The notes beneath the pieces were generated by a model, which saw nothing but the letters and a program-made list of their open reading frames with translations, had not been told where the DNA came from and searched no databases. Of a stretch of 64,000 nt of DNA, positions 19,259 through 28,883 are shown piece after piece. Each line of letters starts with the position of its first letter. Within the stretch, counting starts at the first letter, position 1. The position numbers and the translations under genes were made by a program. The stretch lies in the NCBI RefSeq assembly GCF_008629675.1, contig NZ_VWOX01000005.1:249001-313000 (forward strand), in the 5' to 3' direction. Source of the stretch: Roseiconus nitratireducens (GTDB taxonomy: Bacteria; Planctomycetota; Planctomycetia; Pirellulales; Pirellulaceae).

Positions 19259-19792
19259 TCATGCTCCTTCGCGTGCACACATCCAAGGCTGACTGCCCAA
19301 ACGCTGGACCGCCACCTGACCCGCAAAACAATCCGACACGTACTCCGCGATCCCCCGCTGTCCAGTCAGCCCGACCAACCGACCGGACGTGTCGGTCACG
19401 CAGATGAATCGCACCCCCTCGCTCTGAATGGCATCCCAAGCGACGGAGATCGGAGTCGTGATCGGAAGCGACAAGAAATTGGGGTCGGCAAATTCGCTGA
19501 CCGACGTTTCATCCAACGACGCCCCACGCAACAGCAGTTGGATGACCGATTGCTCACTGAAAATTCCGGTCGGCGCATAGTCGTTATTGACGATCACCAC
19601 GCAGCCCAGTGACTGACTTCGCATCGCCGCGATCGCCGCTCGAACCAACGTTAACGGTCGCACCGCGATCGCATCGCGGATCGCCAACGCGTCCAGGGAT
19701 TCATCACAAAGATCCTCTCGAAAGCCCATGGCTGATTCCTCCGAAGTCAAAAGCCAATCCTGAACCGGCTCCACAGACTGCCCAGGTTTCAT
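19259..19792 (-). CDS. Divergent CBS-domain protein
   Basis: 177 residues from ATG 19792. The repeats are weaker than in its neighbour: IRDAIAVRPLTLVRAAIAAMRSQSLGCVVIVN... GIFSEQSVIQLL and LSLPITTPISVAWDAIQSEGVRFICVTDTSGRLVGLTGQRGI. It is the first gene of a probable operon with the CBS protein at 18767-19255. The linked pair may act together. The ligand is unknown. Confidence 0.8.
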   Translation of the reverse strand: MKPGQSVEPVQDWLLTSEESAMGFREDLCDESLDALAIRDAIAVRPLTLVRAAIAAMRSQSLGCVVIVNNDYAPTGIFSEQSVIQLLLRGASLDETSVSEFADPNFLSLPITTPISVAWDAIQSEGVRFICVTDTSGRLVGLTGQRGIAEYVSDCFAGQVAVQRLGSQPWMCAREGA

Positions 19793-20196
19793 CACCCGCC
19801 CAAGCCTCCGCGGCACCACCGGGCGCCCCCACGCCCATCGGAATAGGAACGCGGGACCACCGCTAGTGACGATGAGAACAGGCAACCCGGAGCCAACGTT
19901 CCCACCACGCGTGCACCGCACGGACCAAGTCCGATCGGGCGTGACGCGTGCCGGAACCGCTTTTCCCTAAGCTGCGGATAACGGAGGCGATTCAGCCGCA
20001 TGAACATGGAATCGATCCGCTGCCTGTTGGGGATTCCGATTTCTGGACATGATGGCGACTGACCGGTGTGTGGATCCGCCCGCGGGGCTGCATGTTCGCT
20101 GTGCAAACTCCGATCGGTGTGCACGCGACCGCGGCGTATGACCACGGAAAGAAAAAGAATCTGATCACGGAAAGAATCCATCAGCAGGAGAGTTGA
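19793..20196. other. Divergent intergenic region with a direct repeat before the transporter
   Basis: 404 bp between divergent CBS and transporter genes, with no convincing ORF. Near its right end, ACCACGGAAAGAA (20141-20153) and ATCACGGAAAGAA (20164-20176) form a direct repeat with a 23-bp period, about two helical turns, a spacing typical of tandem regulator sites. AGGAG at 20186-20190 is a clear ribosome-binding site for the TTG start at 20197. The regulator is unknown. Confidence 0.4.
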
Positions 20197-21843
20197 TTGC
20201 CTCCCATCACGCTTGCGATATTGGTCATCGCGCTGGTTGCGTTGACGGGACTGCTGTTGGGAAGTGTCCGCGTTCGCGGGATCGGACTGGGCCCCGCCGG
20301 TGTGCTGTTCGCCGGGATCCTGTTCGGTCATTTCGGCGCATCCATTGATCCCGAGATTGCTCATTTCGCCAAAGAATTTGGCCTGATCCTGTTCGTCTTC
20401 ACGATCGGCTTGCAGTTGGGCCCCGGGATCGTCCAATTGTGGAAGCAACAGGGCCTGCTGCTGAACGGGCTGGCGCTGCTGATCGTGCTGCAGGGCCTGC
20501 TGTTGGTCATCGGCTTTCTGTATCTGCTGGATCTACCGGCGGTCACCGCCGCCGGGCTATTCAGCGGCGCGACCACCAACACACCCTCGCTGGGAGCCGC
20601 CGAGCAAACCGCCACGGCGCTTGGCAGCGAACGGGTCGGACCGCTGGAGAACCTGGCATCGGCCTATGCGGTCGCCTACCCCGGGGCAATTGTCGGGATC
20701 ATCGTGTCGATGTTGCTGATTCGCCGACTGTTTGCAGTCAACGTTCAGCAGGAAGCCGAGTCGCTGCGCGCCAGCGAGGTCAACCACCATGAAAAGATCG
20801 AACGGATGTCGGTGCAGGTGGACAACGCCAACTTGGACGGCAGCGTCTTTGGTCAGATTCCGGGCATCGAAGAAACCGCCGTGCGGATTTCACGCATCAA
20901 ACGCTCCGGGGAACAAGACGTTCACGCGGCGACCGAAGAAACGCTGATTCACAGCGGGGACGTGATTCAAATTGTGGGTCCACAAAGCGGACTGCGACGG
21001 TTCGCCCCCCTGATCGGCCGCAAAAGCGATTGGGACCTGATGACCACGTCCGGCGACGCTGAGTTCCGGCGTGTGTTTGTCACCGATCCGCGGGTGTTGA
21101 ATCACACGCTACGTGAACTCTCTCTGGACAAGTACTTCAACACATCGGTCACCCGCATCTATCGTGCGGGGCTGGAGATGACTGCCAGCGGGTCAAGCAA
21201 GTTCCACTACGGCGATGTCGCCCACATCGTTGGCGATAGGAACTCTTTGGATCGCGCCACCGCGTTCCTGGGAAACTCGGGCAAGTCGCTCAAAGAGACC
21301 CCCTTTTCACCGCTGTTCCTGGGAATCGCTGCCGGCGTGTTGTTGGGCGAAATCCCTTTCTCCATCCCCGGAGTTCCGTTCCCGATCAAATTGGGGCTGG
21401 CCGGCGGGCCGCTGATCGCCGCGATCGTGCTGAGCCTGGTGGGAAACATCGGGAAGTTCGTCTGGTACATCCCGTACTCCGCCAATCTGGCCCTCCGCGA
21501 ATTGGGCATCATCCTGTTCCTGGCCTGTGCCGGGTTGGGTGCCGGCAGCACCTATTTTGCGGCCGTGACCAGCCTGGACGGCTTGAAATGGATGATCGCC
21601 GGGCTGGTCGTCACGATGGTGCCGTTGCTGACGACCGCGGCACTCGCGAGGTTGGTCTGGAAACAAAACTATTTGACGATCTGCGGAGTGATCGCGGGCA
21701 GCATGACCGACCCGCCGGCCTTGGCGTTCGCCAATTCCCTCGCCGAGTCCCAAGCCCCCGCAACTTCCTACGCCGCGGTGTACCCGCTGACCATGATCCT
21801 GCGGATCATCGCCGCGCAGGCCATCGTGTTCCTGTTCTCTTAG
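20197..21843 (+). CDS. AspT/YidE-family transporter with central TrkA-C domains
   Basis: 548 residues from TTG 20197, supported by AGGAG seven bases upstream; no ATG lies nearby in frame. Five or six hydrophobic helices (residues 1-180) contain GLFSGATTNTPSLGAAEQ, and the second half (about 370-548) contains GSMTDPPALAFANS; these are the two inverted-repeat substrate motifs of the aspartate:alanine exchanger family. Between them lie two soluble RCK/TrkA-C domains (about 200-365). The substrate is probably an anionic metabolite but cannot be named. It stands alone within the stress island. Confidence 0.85.
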   Translation: MPPITLAILVIALVALTGLLLGSVRVRGIGLGPAGVLFAGILFGHFGASIDPEIAHFAKEFGLILFVFTIGLQLGPGIVQLWKQQGLLLNGLALLIVLQGLLLVIGFLYLLDLPAVTAAGLFSGATTNTPSLGAAEQTATALGSERVGPLENLASAYAVAYPGAIVGIIVSMLLIRRLFAVNVQQEAESLRASEVNHHEKIERMSVQVDNANLDGSVFGQIPGIEETAVRISRIKRSGEQDVHAATEETLIHSGDVIQIVGPQSGLRRFAPLIGRKSDWDLMTTSGDAEFRRVFVTDPRVLNHTLRELSLDKYFNTSVTRIYRAGLEMTASGSSKFHYGDVAHIVGDRNSLDRATAFLGNSGKSLKETPFSPLFLGIAAGVLLGEIPFSIPGVPFPIKLGLAGGPLIAAIVLSLVGNIGKFVWYIPYSANLALRELGIILFLACAGLGAGSTYFAAVTSLDGLKWMIAGLVVTMVPLLTTAALARLVWKQNYLTICGVIAGSMTDPPALAFANSLAESQAPATSYAAVYPLTMILRIIAAQAIVFLFS

Positions 21844-21986
21844 CTGTGCAATTCCCTTCGCTATCGAATTCCCTTTGTTGGCCAGCGCTGCTTTGAGGCA
21901 GCCACGTTCACCCGAGCGTCGGATCGGCGGGATTGCCGCCCTCGGGAGAGGGTCGCTCAGATCGAATCCGCCCCTAGCGAGCATTC

Positions 21987-22922
21987 TCAGCCTGAATCGG
22001 CGACAGGCGACACAAAACCCTCGGGCTTGATCGCCAGCACCGAACAGGTGACATCGCCCAGCAGGTTTTCGGCGGTGTTTCCGATCAAGAACCCGGCGAC
22101 GCCGGTGCGGCACACGGTTCCCATCACCAGCAAGTCCGCCTGCACTTGTTCGGCGACCCCGCGGATGACCTGCGAAGCCAGGCCGCGGTGCAGGTGGATC
22201 TGGACCGAATCGCCGTCGGCCTGCAGCGGCGCCAGCAGTTTGTCCAAGTCGCGCCGCACGACCGCCTCGTGCTGTTGCACCGCTTGATCGACCTCCGCGT
22301 CACCGGCCCTGCGGCGCAACGCGTGCTCCATCCACAGTTCCCACGCGCAAACGATGTGCAACGTCGCCTTGTCGCGCTCCGACACCGCTTTTGCCAATTC
22401 CAGAATCCGATCGTTCAACTGGCGGTGCGTGGCGTCTTCGGCGTCCACATCGATTGCCGCAAGGACCTGATCAAATCCGTCGTGAATTTCTGGTTTCAGA
22501 ATCCAAACCGGGCAGGGACAGATTCGAAGCAGCGACCGGGCCACACTGCTGAACGAACGTCCGGAACCCGCCGAACCGTCCGCGGATTTCAACACCAGGT
22601 CGTGATCCGCCTGCAAAACTCTGGAGACGATCTTTCGGGCGGGGTCGCCGACCGCAACGATCACATCGCACTTGACCGTTTGATCGGCGTATTGCTCCGC
22701 CGTCTGTCGCAGTTTTTCCTCACGCTCCTTGACCAGCAATCCGCCCAGCTCTTCGGCACTGGCGATCTTGGTCAGCATTCCGACCGCACGCGGAAGCGGC
22801 TTGATGACGTCCATCAACGTCACGCGCGCGTCGCTATCCTTGGCCAGCGCGAAAGCCCGCTTGAGTGCATTACGTGGGTCTTCCGTCCCGACATACACCA
22901 GGATGTTGTTGAAGCATTGCAT
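21987..22922 (-). CDS. Tandem universal stress protein (UspE-like)
   Basis: 311 residues from ATG 22922, which begins [15 protein letters not shown] as UspE-type proteins do. Two Usp domains are joined. The first ends in a [11 protein letters not shown]... [11 protein letters not shown] strand and lacks the ATP-binding glycine motif. The second has [18 protein letters not shown], the UspE version of the G-x9-G(S/T/N) nucleotide loop. UspE homologues help survival under stress and low oxygen. A weak -24/-12-like sequence lies upstream but is not convincing. A second tandem Usp gene is at 30856-31815. Confidence 0.9.
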   Translation of the reverse strand: MQCFNNILVYVGTEDPRNALKRAFALAKDSDARVTLMDVIKPLPRAVGMLTKIASAEELGGLLVKEREEKLRQTAEQYADQTVKCDVIVAVGDPARKIVSRVLQADHDLVLKSADGSAGSGRSFSSVARSLLRICPCPVWILKPEIHDGFDQVLAAIDVDAEDATHRQLNDRILELAKAVSERDKATLHIVCAWELWMEHALRRRAGDAEVDQAVQQHEAVVRRDLDKLLAPLQADGDSVQIHLHRGLASQVIRGVAEQVQADLLVMGTVCRTGVAGFLIGNTAENLLGDVTCSVLAIKPEGFVSPVADSG

Positions 22923-23279
22923 GGCGAAACCTGAGGAATGGGAACCGGGAGAGGGGGGAAAACAAGACAAGCGGCACACACGCCAGCGTGACCGCTCGAT
23001 CGAAGAGCCAATCTCGCGCTTGGCCCGTCGCCGGGCGCAACCGGTCGCGGCGTCCGATCATGGCGTCCGGTCATGGGGTATCCGGGGTGCCCCAAGAATA
23101 TCGGTCGTCGACTTCGGAAGCGAGGCGGCCAAGGCAGCTTCTGCCATCGGACAATCAATCCGCCTGCCAAGAAAGACGCCTGGCAAGCGATGCCCTCCAG
23201 CTCGGGCCCTGCTTCGTTTCCGCCAATCTTTGCCATACAATTCAGATGGCAATCGCGTGAACACTCTCCGAGCTGGAAC

Positions 23280-23663
23280 ATGACCGAAGAAACCAACCCG
23301 TTGTTCGATCGGCTCGGCGGCACCGCGGCGATCAAAGAGATCGTCGATGAAATGTACCGCCGCGTCTTGGATGATCCTGAGTTGAATCATTTCTTTGCCG
23401 AATCATCGATGGAACGCGTGCGCCAAATGCAGTTCCACTTCCTGGCGTCGGCGTTTGATGGCCCCGCCGAATACACCGGTGCGGAATTGACCAGAATCCA
23501 CGCCGGCCGCGGCATCACCGGATGGCACTTCGCTCGTTTTTGCGGACATTTTGCCGACGTGCTGGAGGACCGCGGAATCAGCAGTCGCGATGTGGATGAC
23601 GCATTGGGCCGGCTGGCGATGTACAAGGACAAAATCACCGGCGACGCCAACGTCGACGGCTGA
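23280..23663 (+). CDS. Group I truncated haemoglobin
   Basis: 127 residues from ATG 23280. The protein starts with the GlbN pattern LFDRLGGTAAIKEIVDEMYRRVLDD. Y26 occupies position B10, and H74 in TRIHAGRGIT is the expected proximal haem ligand (F8), followed by the group I pattern HFARFCGHFADVL. Such proteins bind O2 and often act as NO dioxygenases. It lies upstream of, and convergent with, the sigma-54 regulator gene, in a block with other haem or diiron O2/NO-binding proteins. Confidence 0.92.
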   Translation: MTEETNPLFDRLGGTAAIKEIVDEMYRRVLDDPELNHFFAESSMERVRQMQFHFLASAFDGPAEYTGAELTRIHAGRGITGWHFARFCGHFADVLEDRGISSRDVDDALGRLAMYKDKITGDANVDG

Positions 23664-23745
23664 AAAAGCGTCGACGGCAGAGAACGGAATGCCGCGGCGA
23701 TCTGCGGACGCATCACCGACCGGGACCAAAGACTGCCATGCCGAC

Positions 23746-25185
23746 TTATTCTGCCGCGCCGACTGACGCCTCTTGATTCTCGCACGCGTTTTGCTGAAAG
23801 CGATCCAGGAGCCGGTAGAGTTTTCGGCGGTGGATGCCCAGCACGCGTGCCGCCTTGGCCTTGTTGCCTTTTTGCATTTCCAAGACGTGCAGCACGTGCG
23901 ACTTGGCGACGTCGTCAAGTTTCAAGGAGGACGGCACGGTCTCACACGACGGCGCGGCCGCGGTGCTGTCTCCCGCGTCGACATTGGCAACCGGGACCGC
24001 AGCAGTCGTCCCCGTCGAACCCTCGGCGTAGTCCGCGATTTCCGACGGTAGGTCGTCCAACGTCACGTCGTTGCCGTCGGCCAGAATGGTCGCCCTCTGA
24101 ATGACATTGATCAACTGGCGGACGTTTCCAGGCCAGGGATAGCGATTCAAAGCCTCCCGCACCTGCGGTTCGACGTGCCAGGGCACCGGCAAAAAATGAT
24201 CGATCAGACGATCGACGTCCCCTTCCCGTTCACGCAGCGGCGGCAACTCCAGCGACAGCACGTTGATCCGATAAAAGAGATCTTCGCGGAAGTTTCCCGC
24301 TTCGACCTCCCGGGCCAACTGGCGATTGGTCGCCGCGATGATCCGAACGTTCACGAAGCGTTCCTTATGCGACCCGATCCGCCGCATCGACCCGTCTTCC
24401 AACACCCGCAGCAGCTTGGGCTGCAACGACAACGGCAACTCGCCGATTTCGTCAATGAACAACGTGCCGCCGTCAGCGATTTCAAACAACCCCGGCTTGT
24501 CGGACGTGGCGCCGGTGAAAGATCCCTTCTGATGGCCGAACAACTCGCTTTCGACCAACTGCTCCGGCAATGCGGCGCAGTTGATCGTGACGAACGGACG
24601 ATCGGCCAACAGACTGCACTGCTGAATCGCCCGCGCGGCCACCTCCTTGCCGGTCCCACTCTCACCTTGAATCAAAACGGGTTTGTCCGTCGGTGCCACC
24701 TTGTGGATCATCTTGACCACCTGCGTCATCGACGGAGAACTGCCGATCAACTCGACGGCCGGGCGGCTGCGAGAAATGATCGCCTTGAGCTGCTGGTTTT
24801 CGCGGCGCAGTTGCCCCCGGTCGCGAGCCAAGATGCAGTGGTGTTCCAAGTCGCCCAGCGAGCAGGGCTTGGTCAGGTAGTCGCAAGCGCCCATCTGCAT
24901 CGCGGTGACCGCCGATTCGATCGTCCCCTGCCCAGTCAGGATGATGATCTCCATTTCCAGTTTTTCTTGCTGGACGCGTTGCAGCAGTTCCATCCCCGAC
25001 ATGCCCGGCATGTTGATGTCAAACACCGCCACGTCGAAGCTCTGGTTGCGACACACCTCCAACGCTTCGGCACCACCGGCAACCGCCGTGACCTCGTGCC
25101 CTTTGCGCTCCATCCACCGCGCACAGGTGTTGCGAAAATCGTTTTCGTCCTCGACCAAAAGTAGTTTGATGGGCGGTTGAGACAT
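23746..25185 (-). CDS. Sigma-54-dependent NtrC-type response regulator
   Basis: 479 residues from ATG 25185. Receiver domain 6-120 with phospho-acceptor D56 (FDINMPG) and K107. AAA+ domain about 143-375 with Walker A GESGTGKE (174-181), the sigma-54 contact loop GSFTGA (221-226, Ser for the usual Ala) and Walker [11 protein letters not shown] Fis-type HTH closes the protein ([25 protein letters not shown]). It should activate -24/-12 promoters when phosphorylated. It is divergent from two histidine-kinase genes that probably control it, and a good -24/-12 promoter precedes the hemerythrin gene at 28884. Confidence 0.95.
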   Translation of the reverse strand: MSQPPIKLLLVEDENDFRNTCARWMERKGHEVTAVAGGAEALEVCRNQSFDVAVFDINMPGMSGMELLQRVQQEKLEMEIIILTGQGTIESAVTAMQMGACDYLTKPCSLGDLEHHCILARDRGQLRRENQQLKAIISRSRPAVELIGSSPSMTQVVKMIHKVAPTDKPVLIQGESGTGKEVAARAIQQCSLLADRPFVTINCAALPEQLVESELFGHQKGSFTGATSDKPGLFEIADGGTLFIDEIGELPLSLQPKLLRVLEDGSMRRIGSHKERFVNVRIIAATNRQLAREVEAGNFREDLFYRINVLSLELPPLREREGDVDRLIDHFLPVPWHVEPQVREALNRYPWPGNVRQLINVIQRATILADGNDVTLDDLPSEIADYAEGSTGTTAAVPVANVDAGDSTAAAPSCETVPSSLKLDDVAKSHVLHVLEMQKGNKAKAARVLGIHRRKLYRLLDRFQQNACENQEASVGAAE

Positions 25186-25721
25186 GCGGATGAACCGTGA
25201 ATGGTGATTTGAAGTGACGCCGGGTTCGTGGTCCGATCTCGTCGCGGTAGCTGAATCCCAAGCAATGACGCTGGGAGAATTTTGCAAACCTCGTTCCCTT
25301 TGCGTCGTCGCAAGCGGACAGCGGTGCCGCAAGCGGGCTTGCGGGCAACCGATTGCCGCGGGCGGACGCCTCCCGCCCCCCGATTCGTCGCCCACACGCA
25401 ACCGACGGCGATCCCGGGCACCACCGGATCACGACGCCGCCGCGAAGGCAGCAGCCGTCCGATCGGCCCCACGCATGGGCATTATCGCACACGCGCGCCG
25501 AAAATGCACACTTGACGCGTGTCCCTCGGTACCGCGGAGTATCAGATGTTCGGGCGGCGAGACACGCGTGTGAGACGGGATGCTGGGCAGACGGTCGTCG
25601 CGTCAGTTGTTATCTTTGTTTTTTTCCGTGAATCAGTCGTTGGCCCGTCGGTCCGGACCGACGGTGGACCTGCCGATTCGCGTGAGCGCGCACGTTCCGT
25701 CACGTTATCCGGACCCCGCCG
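25186..25721. other. 536-bp divergent region between regulator and kinase operon
   Basis: No convincing ORF; only out-of-frame open stretches without family similarity. It must contain the promoters of both the sigma-54 regulator and the kinase operon. I could not identify a clear -35/-10 or -24/-12 element, nor a terminator. Confidence 0.5.
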
Positions 25722-27200
25722 ATGAAGGACGAGTTGGACATCTTGCTCGTCGAAGACGATCCCGACACCCGGGCCAATCTTTGCGACATCTTGGAACTTG
25801 ACGGGCACCGAATCACGGTCGTGGCATCGGCCGGCGAAGCCCGGCAAGTGACTGAAAGCCGACGCTTTTGTATCGTCATTCTGGACCGGAATTTGCCGGA
25901 CGGCACCGCCGAGGAGCTGCTCCCGGATCTCAAGCGGCAGCTCCCCGCGGCGATGGTGATCGTGGTGACCGGCTACGCCGACATGGACAGCACGATCGCC
26001 GCGTTTCGCCGCGGTGCTTCGGACTACATTCTCAAACCGATCAACCCGGAAGCTCTTCGCAACAGCCTGCGGCGGATTATCCGCCAGCGGCAGACCGAAT
26101 CCCACCTGCAGCAAGAACAGGAATTCGCCGAACAGGTGCTGCAGACGGCCGAAGCCGTGATCCTGGTGCTGGACCTGCAGGGGCACATTGTGCGTTTCAA
26201 TCCGTTCTTCGAGCGGATCACCGGTTGGGAACTCTCGGAACTTTCTGGGAGAGATTGGTTCGAATCTTGCATACCGGCCAGCGACCGCGATCGGATTCGC
26301 GACGTGTTTGTGGCCACCGCGCGAGGCAACCACACCACGGGGGTCATCAACGCGGTCCGTTGCAAGAACGGCACCGAACGTCAGATACGCTGGTCCAATA
26401 CCGTGCTACGAAACGATGAACATGAACCCACCGCCGTGCTGGCCGTCGGAGTCGACGTGACGGGCTACCTGGCCGCGCAGCGGAGGGCCGCCCAAGCCCA
26501 ACGTCTGGCCGCCATCGGCCAGACCATGACGGCCTTGGCACACGAAAGCCGCAACGCCCTGCAGAGGATCCAGGCCGGATTGGAACTGCTGTCACTGGAC
26601 CTGCCCGACCGGATGGAGACCCGTCGGGACCTGGACTCGGTACAGCGTGCGGCGCACGACCTGAACGCCCTGATGGAAGAGGTCCGGTTGTTCGCCGCAC
26701 CAATCCGACTGCACCTGGAAGAGGCAGAATTGCACGAGATCGCTGAGTGTTCCTGGCGTCACTTGGAATCCGTTCGCCAGGAGCGGCAGGCTCAACTGGA
26801 GGTCACGTCGTCCGCCGAGTCCAGCGTCATCCAAGGGGATGTGGTCCGTTTGGAGCAGGTCTTCCGCAACCTGTTCGAAAATTCGCTGGCCGCCTGCGAC
26901 GATCCGGTCCAAATTCAGGTCGAACTGGCTGGCCCCATGGAAATCGAGGGTGTTTCGATGATCGAAGTCACGGTCGCCGACAACGGCCCCGGGCTGACGC
27001 CGGAACAGCGGAACCAAATCTTCGAGCCGTTCTACACCACCAAGAGCGGCGGAACCGGCCTGGGAATGTCCATCACGCAGCGAGTCATCCATGCCCACCG
27101 AGGCAACATCATGGTTGCCGAAGCATCCGATCAGCACAGCGGCGCCAAGTTCGTGATCCATTTGCCGACGGAACTCCGCGACCAATGTTACGAACGCTAA
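25722..27200 (+). CDS. Receiver-PAS-histidine kinase
   Basis: 492 residues. The order is unusual: an N-terminal receiver (D55 in VILDRNLPDG, K105) precedes a PAS domain (about 137-250, ending VGVDVTGYLAAQ). Then comes a HisKA-like helix with H274 (ALAHESRNALQ) and an HATPase_c domain (N-box NLFENSLAA, G1 DNGPGL, G2 GGTGLGMSI). There are no membrane segments, so it is a cytoplasmic sensor or relay. It may receive phosphate on its own receiver and pass a combined signal on. It is followed after 48 bp by a second kinase gene. Confidence 0.93.
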   Translation: MKDELDILLVEDDPDTRANLCDILELDGHRITVVASAGEARQVTESRRFCIVILDRNLPDGTAEELLPDLKRQLPAAMVIVVTGYADMDSTIAAFRRGASDYILKPINPEALRNSLRRIIRQRQTESHLQQEQEFAEQVLQTAEAVILVLDLQGHIVRFNPFFERITGWELSELSGRDWFESCIPASDRDRIRDVFVATARGNHTTGVINAVRCKNGTERQIRWSNTVLRNDEHEPTAVLAVGVDVTGYLAAQRRAAQAQRLAAIGQTMTALAHESRNALQRIQAGLELLSLDLPDRMETRRDLDSVQRAAHDLNALMEEVRLFAAPIRLHLEEAELHEIAECSWRHLESVRQERQAQLEVTSSAESSVIQGDVVRLEQVFRNLFENSLAACDDPVQIQVELAGPMEIEGVSMIEVTVADNGPGLTPEQRNQIFEPFYTTKSGGTGLGMSITQRVIHAHRGNIMVAEASDQHSGAKFVIHLPTELRDQCYER

Positions 27201-27248
27201 TTCGACGGATCACCAACGGGAACAAGCCGAACGGAGAACGCTTGTAGC

Positions 27249-28382
27249 ATGGAAAGAAAACAACAGCAGGCGTTGCTCGCAGCGATCATGGAGTCGGCGG
27301 TCGACGCGATCATCGTGATCAGCGAGCAGGGCGTGGTGTTGCAGGTCAATCCGGCGACCGAACGACTGTTCGGGTTTTCGCCCGAGGAAGTGATCGGACA
27401 AAACGTCAGCATGCTGATGCCTCCGCCGTACTCCCAGGAGCATGATCAGTACCTGGAGAACTATCGGCAAACCGGAATCGCCAAGATCATCGGCATCGGT
27501 CGCGAAGTCGTCGGTCGGCGCAAAGACGGTTCGACCTTTCCGATGCACTTAGCCGTCAGCAAAGTGCAAACCGAAGGATTGATTCGATTCGCCGGAATCG
27601 TCCGCGACATCACCGATCTGAAACGTGCCGAGTGGGAACTGCGAGAACTCAACGAAGACTTGGAACAACGGGTCCGTGAGCGAACCGAGCAGTTACGCGA
27701 AGCCCAGGCCGATTTGGTGCGGGCGGAAAAGATGGCGACCCTCGGGGAAGTCTCCGGCGGAATTGCCCACGAGATTCGTAACCCGCTGAACGCACTGAGG
27801 ACATCGGCCTACTACTTGCGCAATGTGCCTTCACCAACCCAAGAGAAGATCCGGGAACACTTGCGTCGAATCGAACATCAAGTCTTGATCATTGACAACG
27901 TCGTCACCGCTTTGACGGACGTCGCGCGACTGCCCGATCCCAAGACGGAATTCTGCGACCTGCGCCGGCTGATCTGTGACGCTTTGCGGAGCGTCCGCGT
28001 CGATCCCGCAATCCACGTCTGCAACGACGTCCCCGAGGATGCCCCGCGGATCTTCGCCGATCCCAACCAAATCCAGATCGTGCTGAATAATCTTGTCCGC
28101 AACGCGATCGAAGCGATGCCCGACGGTGGATCACTGACTTTCCGAGCAGTACCGGCCGGGCCGTTCTTGCAACTTCAGGTTTGTGATACCGGCACCGGGA
28201 TCTCCGCCGAGCACCTGGGCAAAATCCTGGAACCGTTGTACTCCACCAAAACCCGAGGAATGGGCTTGGGACTGTCGATCTCCAAGTCCATCCTGGCAAA
28301 GAACGGCGGGGCGCTGGAGGTCGACAGCCAAGTCAACCAGGGCACAGAATTCCGCATCCAATTGCCAACCGGCCGCCGCTAG
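27249..28382 (+). CDS. FixL-like PAS histidine kinase, probable haem oxygen sensor
   Basis: 377 residues from ATG 27249, soluble. The PAS domain (10-125) carries the FixL haem-pocket signature: EHD with H65 at the place of the proximal haem ligand (Bradyrhizobium FixL H200), then IIGIGREV with R85 matching the O2-contacting Arg220, then RKDGSTFPMHLAVS. A coiled-coil helix (ELNEDLEQRVRERTEQLREA) leads to the H-box with H174 (GIAHEIRNPLNAL), the N-box NNLVRNAIEA and the G-boxes DTGTGI and GMGLGLSI. It probably senses O2 and phosphorylates the divergent sigma-54 regulator. The haem assignment is by comparison with remembered FixL sequence, not measured. Confidence 0.93.
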   Translation: MERKQQQALLAAIMESAVDAIIVISEQGVVLQVNPATERLFGFSPEEVIGQNVSMLMPPPYSQEHDQYLENYRQTGIAKIIGIGREVVGRRKDGSTFPMHLAVSKVQTEGLIRFAGIVRDITDLKRAEWELRELNEDLEQRVRERTEQLREAQADLVRAEKMATLGEVSGGIAHEIRNPLNALRTSAYYLRNVPSPTQEKIREHLRRIEHQVLIIDNVVTALTDVARLPDPKTEFCDLRRLICDALRSVRVDPAIHVCNDVPEDAPRIFADPNQIQIVLNNLVRNAIEAMPDGGSLTFRAVPAGPFLQLQVCDTGTGISAEHLGKILEPLYSTKTRGMGLGLSISKSILAKNGGALEVDSQVNQGTEFRIQLPTGRR

Positions 28383-28480
28383 CGGGACAGTGACATTTTG
28401 GTTCAGCCGCGTGGCGCTAGCTGTCGGTTTTCTCGCCTCAACCGGCGGCCAACGCTTGCCGCTCATTGCACCGCAACGAG
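28382..28480. repeat. Dispersed intergenic repeat, family 1, copy B
   Basis: Begins GGACAGTGACATTTTGG, followed by CAGCCGCGTGGCGCTAG, TTTTCTCGCCTCAACCGGCG and GCCGCTCATTGCACCGCAA. It is a close relative of the copies at 16508 and 33892. It begins right at the stop codon of the FixL-like gene. The rest of the gap up to 28884 has no supported gene. Confidence 0.75.
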
Positions 28481-28814
28481 GCCCTGACTGACGACTTTTA
28501 ATGCCCCATCGTGCCTTCGCCAGCGGGCAACGATCTGCGCATCAGTCCACTTTTGCAGCTTCGGCGAAACCTTGCGTTCGCGCGGGCGCCCGGACGTGGC
28601 ACGTCGGCGCGGGACCATTCGACACGCTTGTTGCGATCGGCGAGTCGGAGGCGGCGGCTCACGCGGCCGGCGTCACGCCTTTTCCGCTCAGCAGGCCGCT
28701 CGAATCAGGCCGCAAACACCGGCCCGAATGCCATCAGATCCTGCGCATCGGCCACGGCTTCCCTTGGACGAGCCGAAGCGATCCCAGCCTTCATTTTGGT
28801 GCAGATTCTTGCTT

Positions 28815-28829
28815 TGGCGCGCGGATTGC
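28815..28829 (+). promoter_or_regulatory. Candidate sigma-54 (-24/-12) promoter of the hemerythrin gene
   Basis: The sequence TGGCGCG, four bases, then TTGC fits the consensus TGGCACG-N4-TTGCW at all but two positions, including the GG-N10-GC spacing. Transcription would begin near 28841, about 43 bp before the ATG at 28884. A sigma-54 activator is encoded 3.6 kb away, which makes the match more believable. Confidence 0.55.
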
Positions 28830-28883
28830 GGAAGAATGAACTCCCAGACAGTCCGTTCGGCACCCGATTGCACGAGGGTTTGT

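Noticed and set aside
22971..22985. Possible -24/-12 promoter before the UspE-like gene
   Set aside because: GG-N10-GC spacing fits, but only about eight of twelve informative bases match; expected by chance in sequence this GC-rich.
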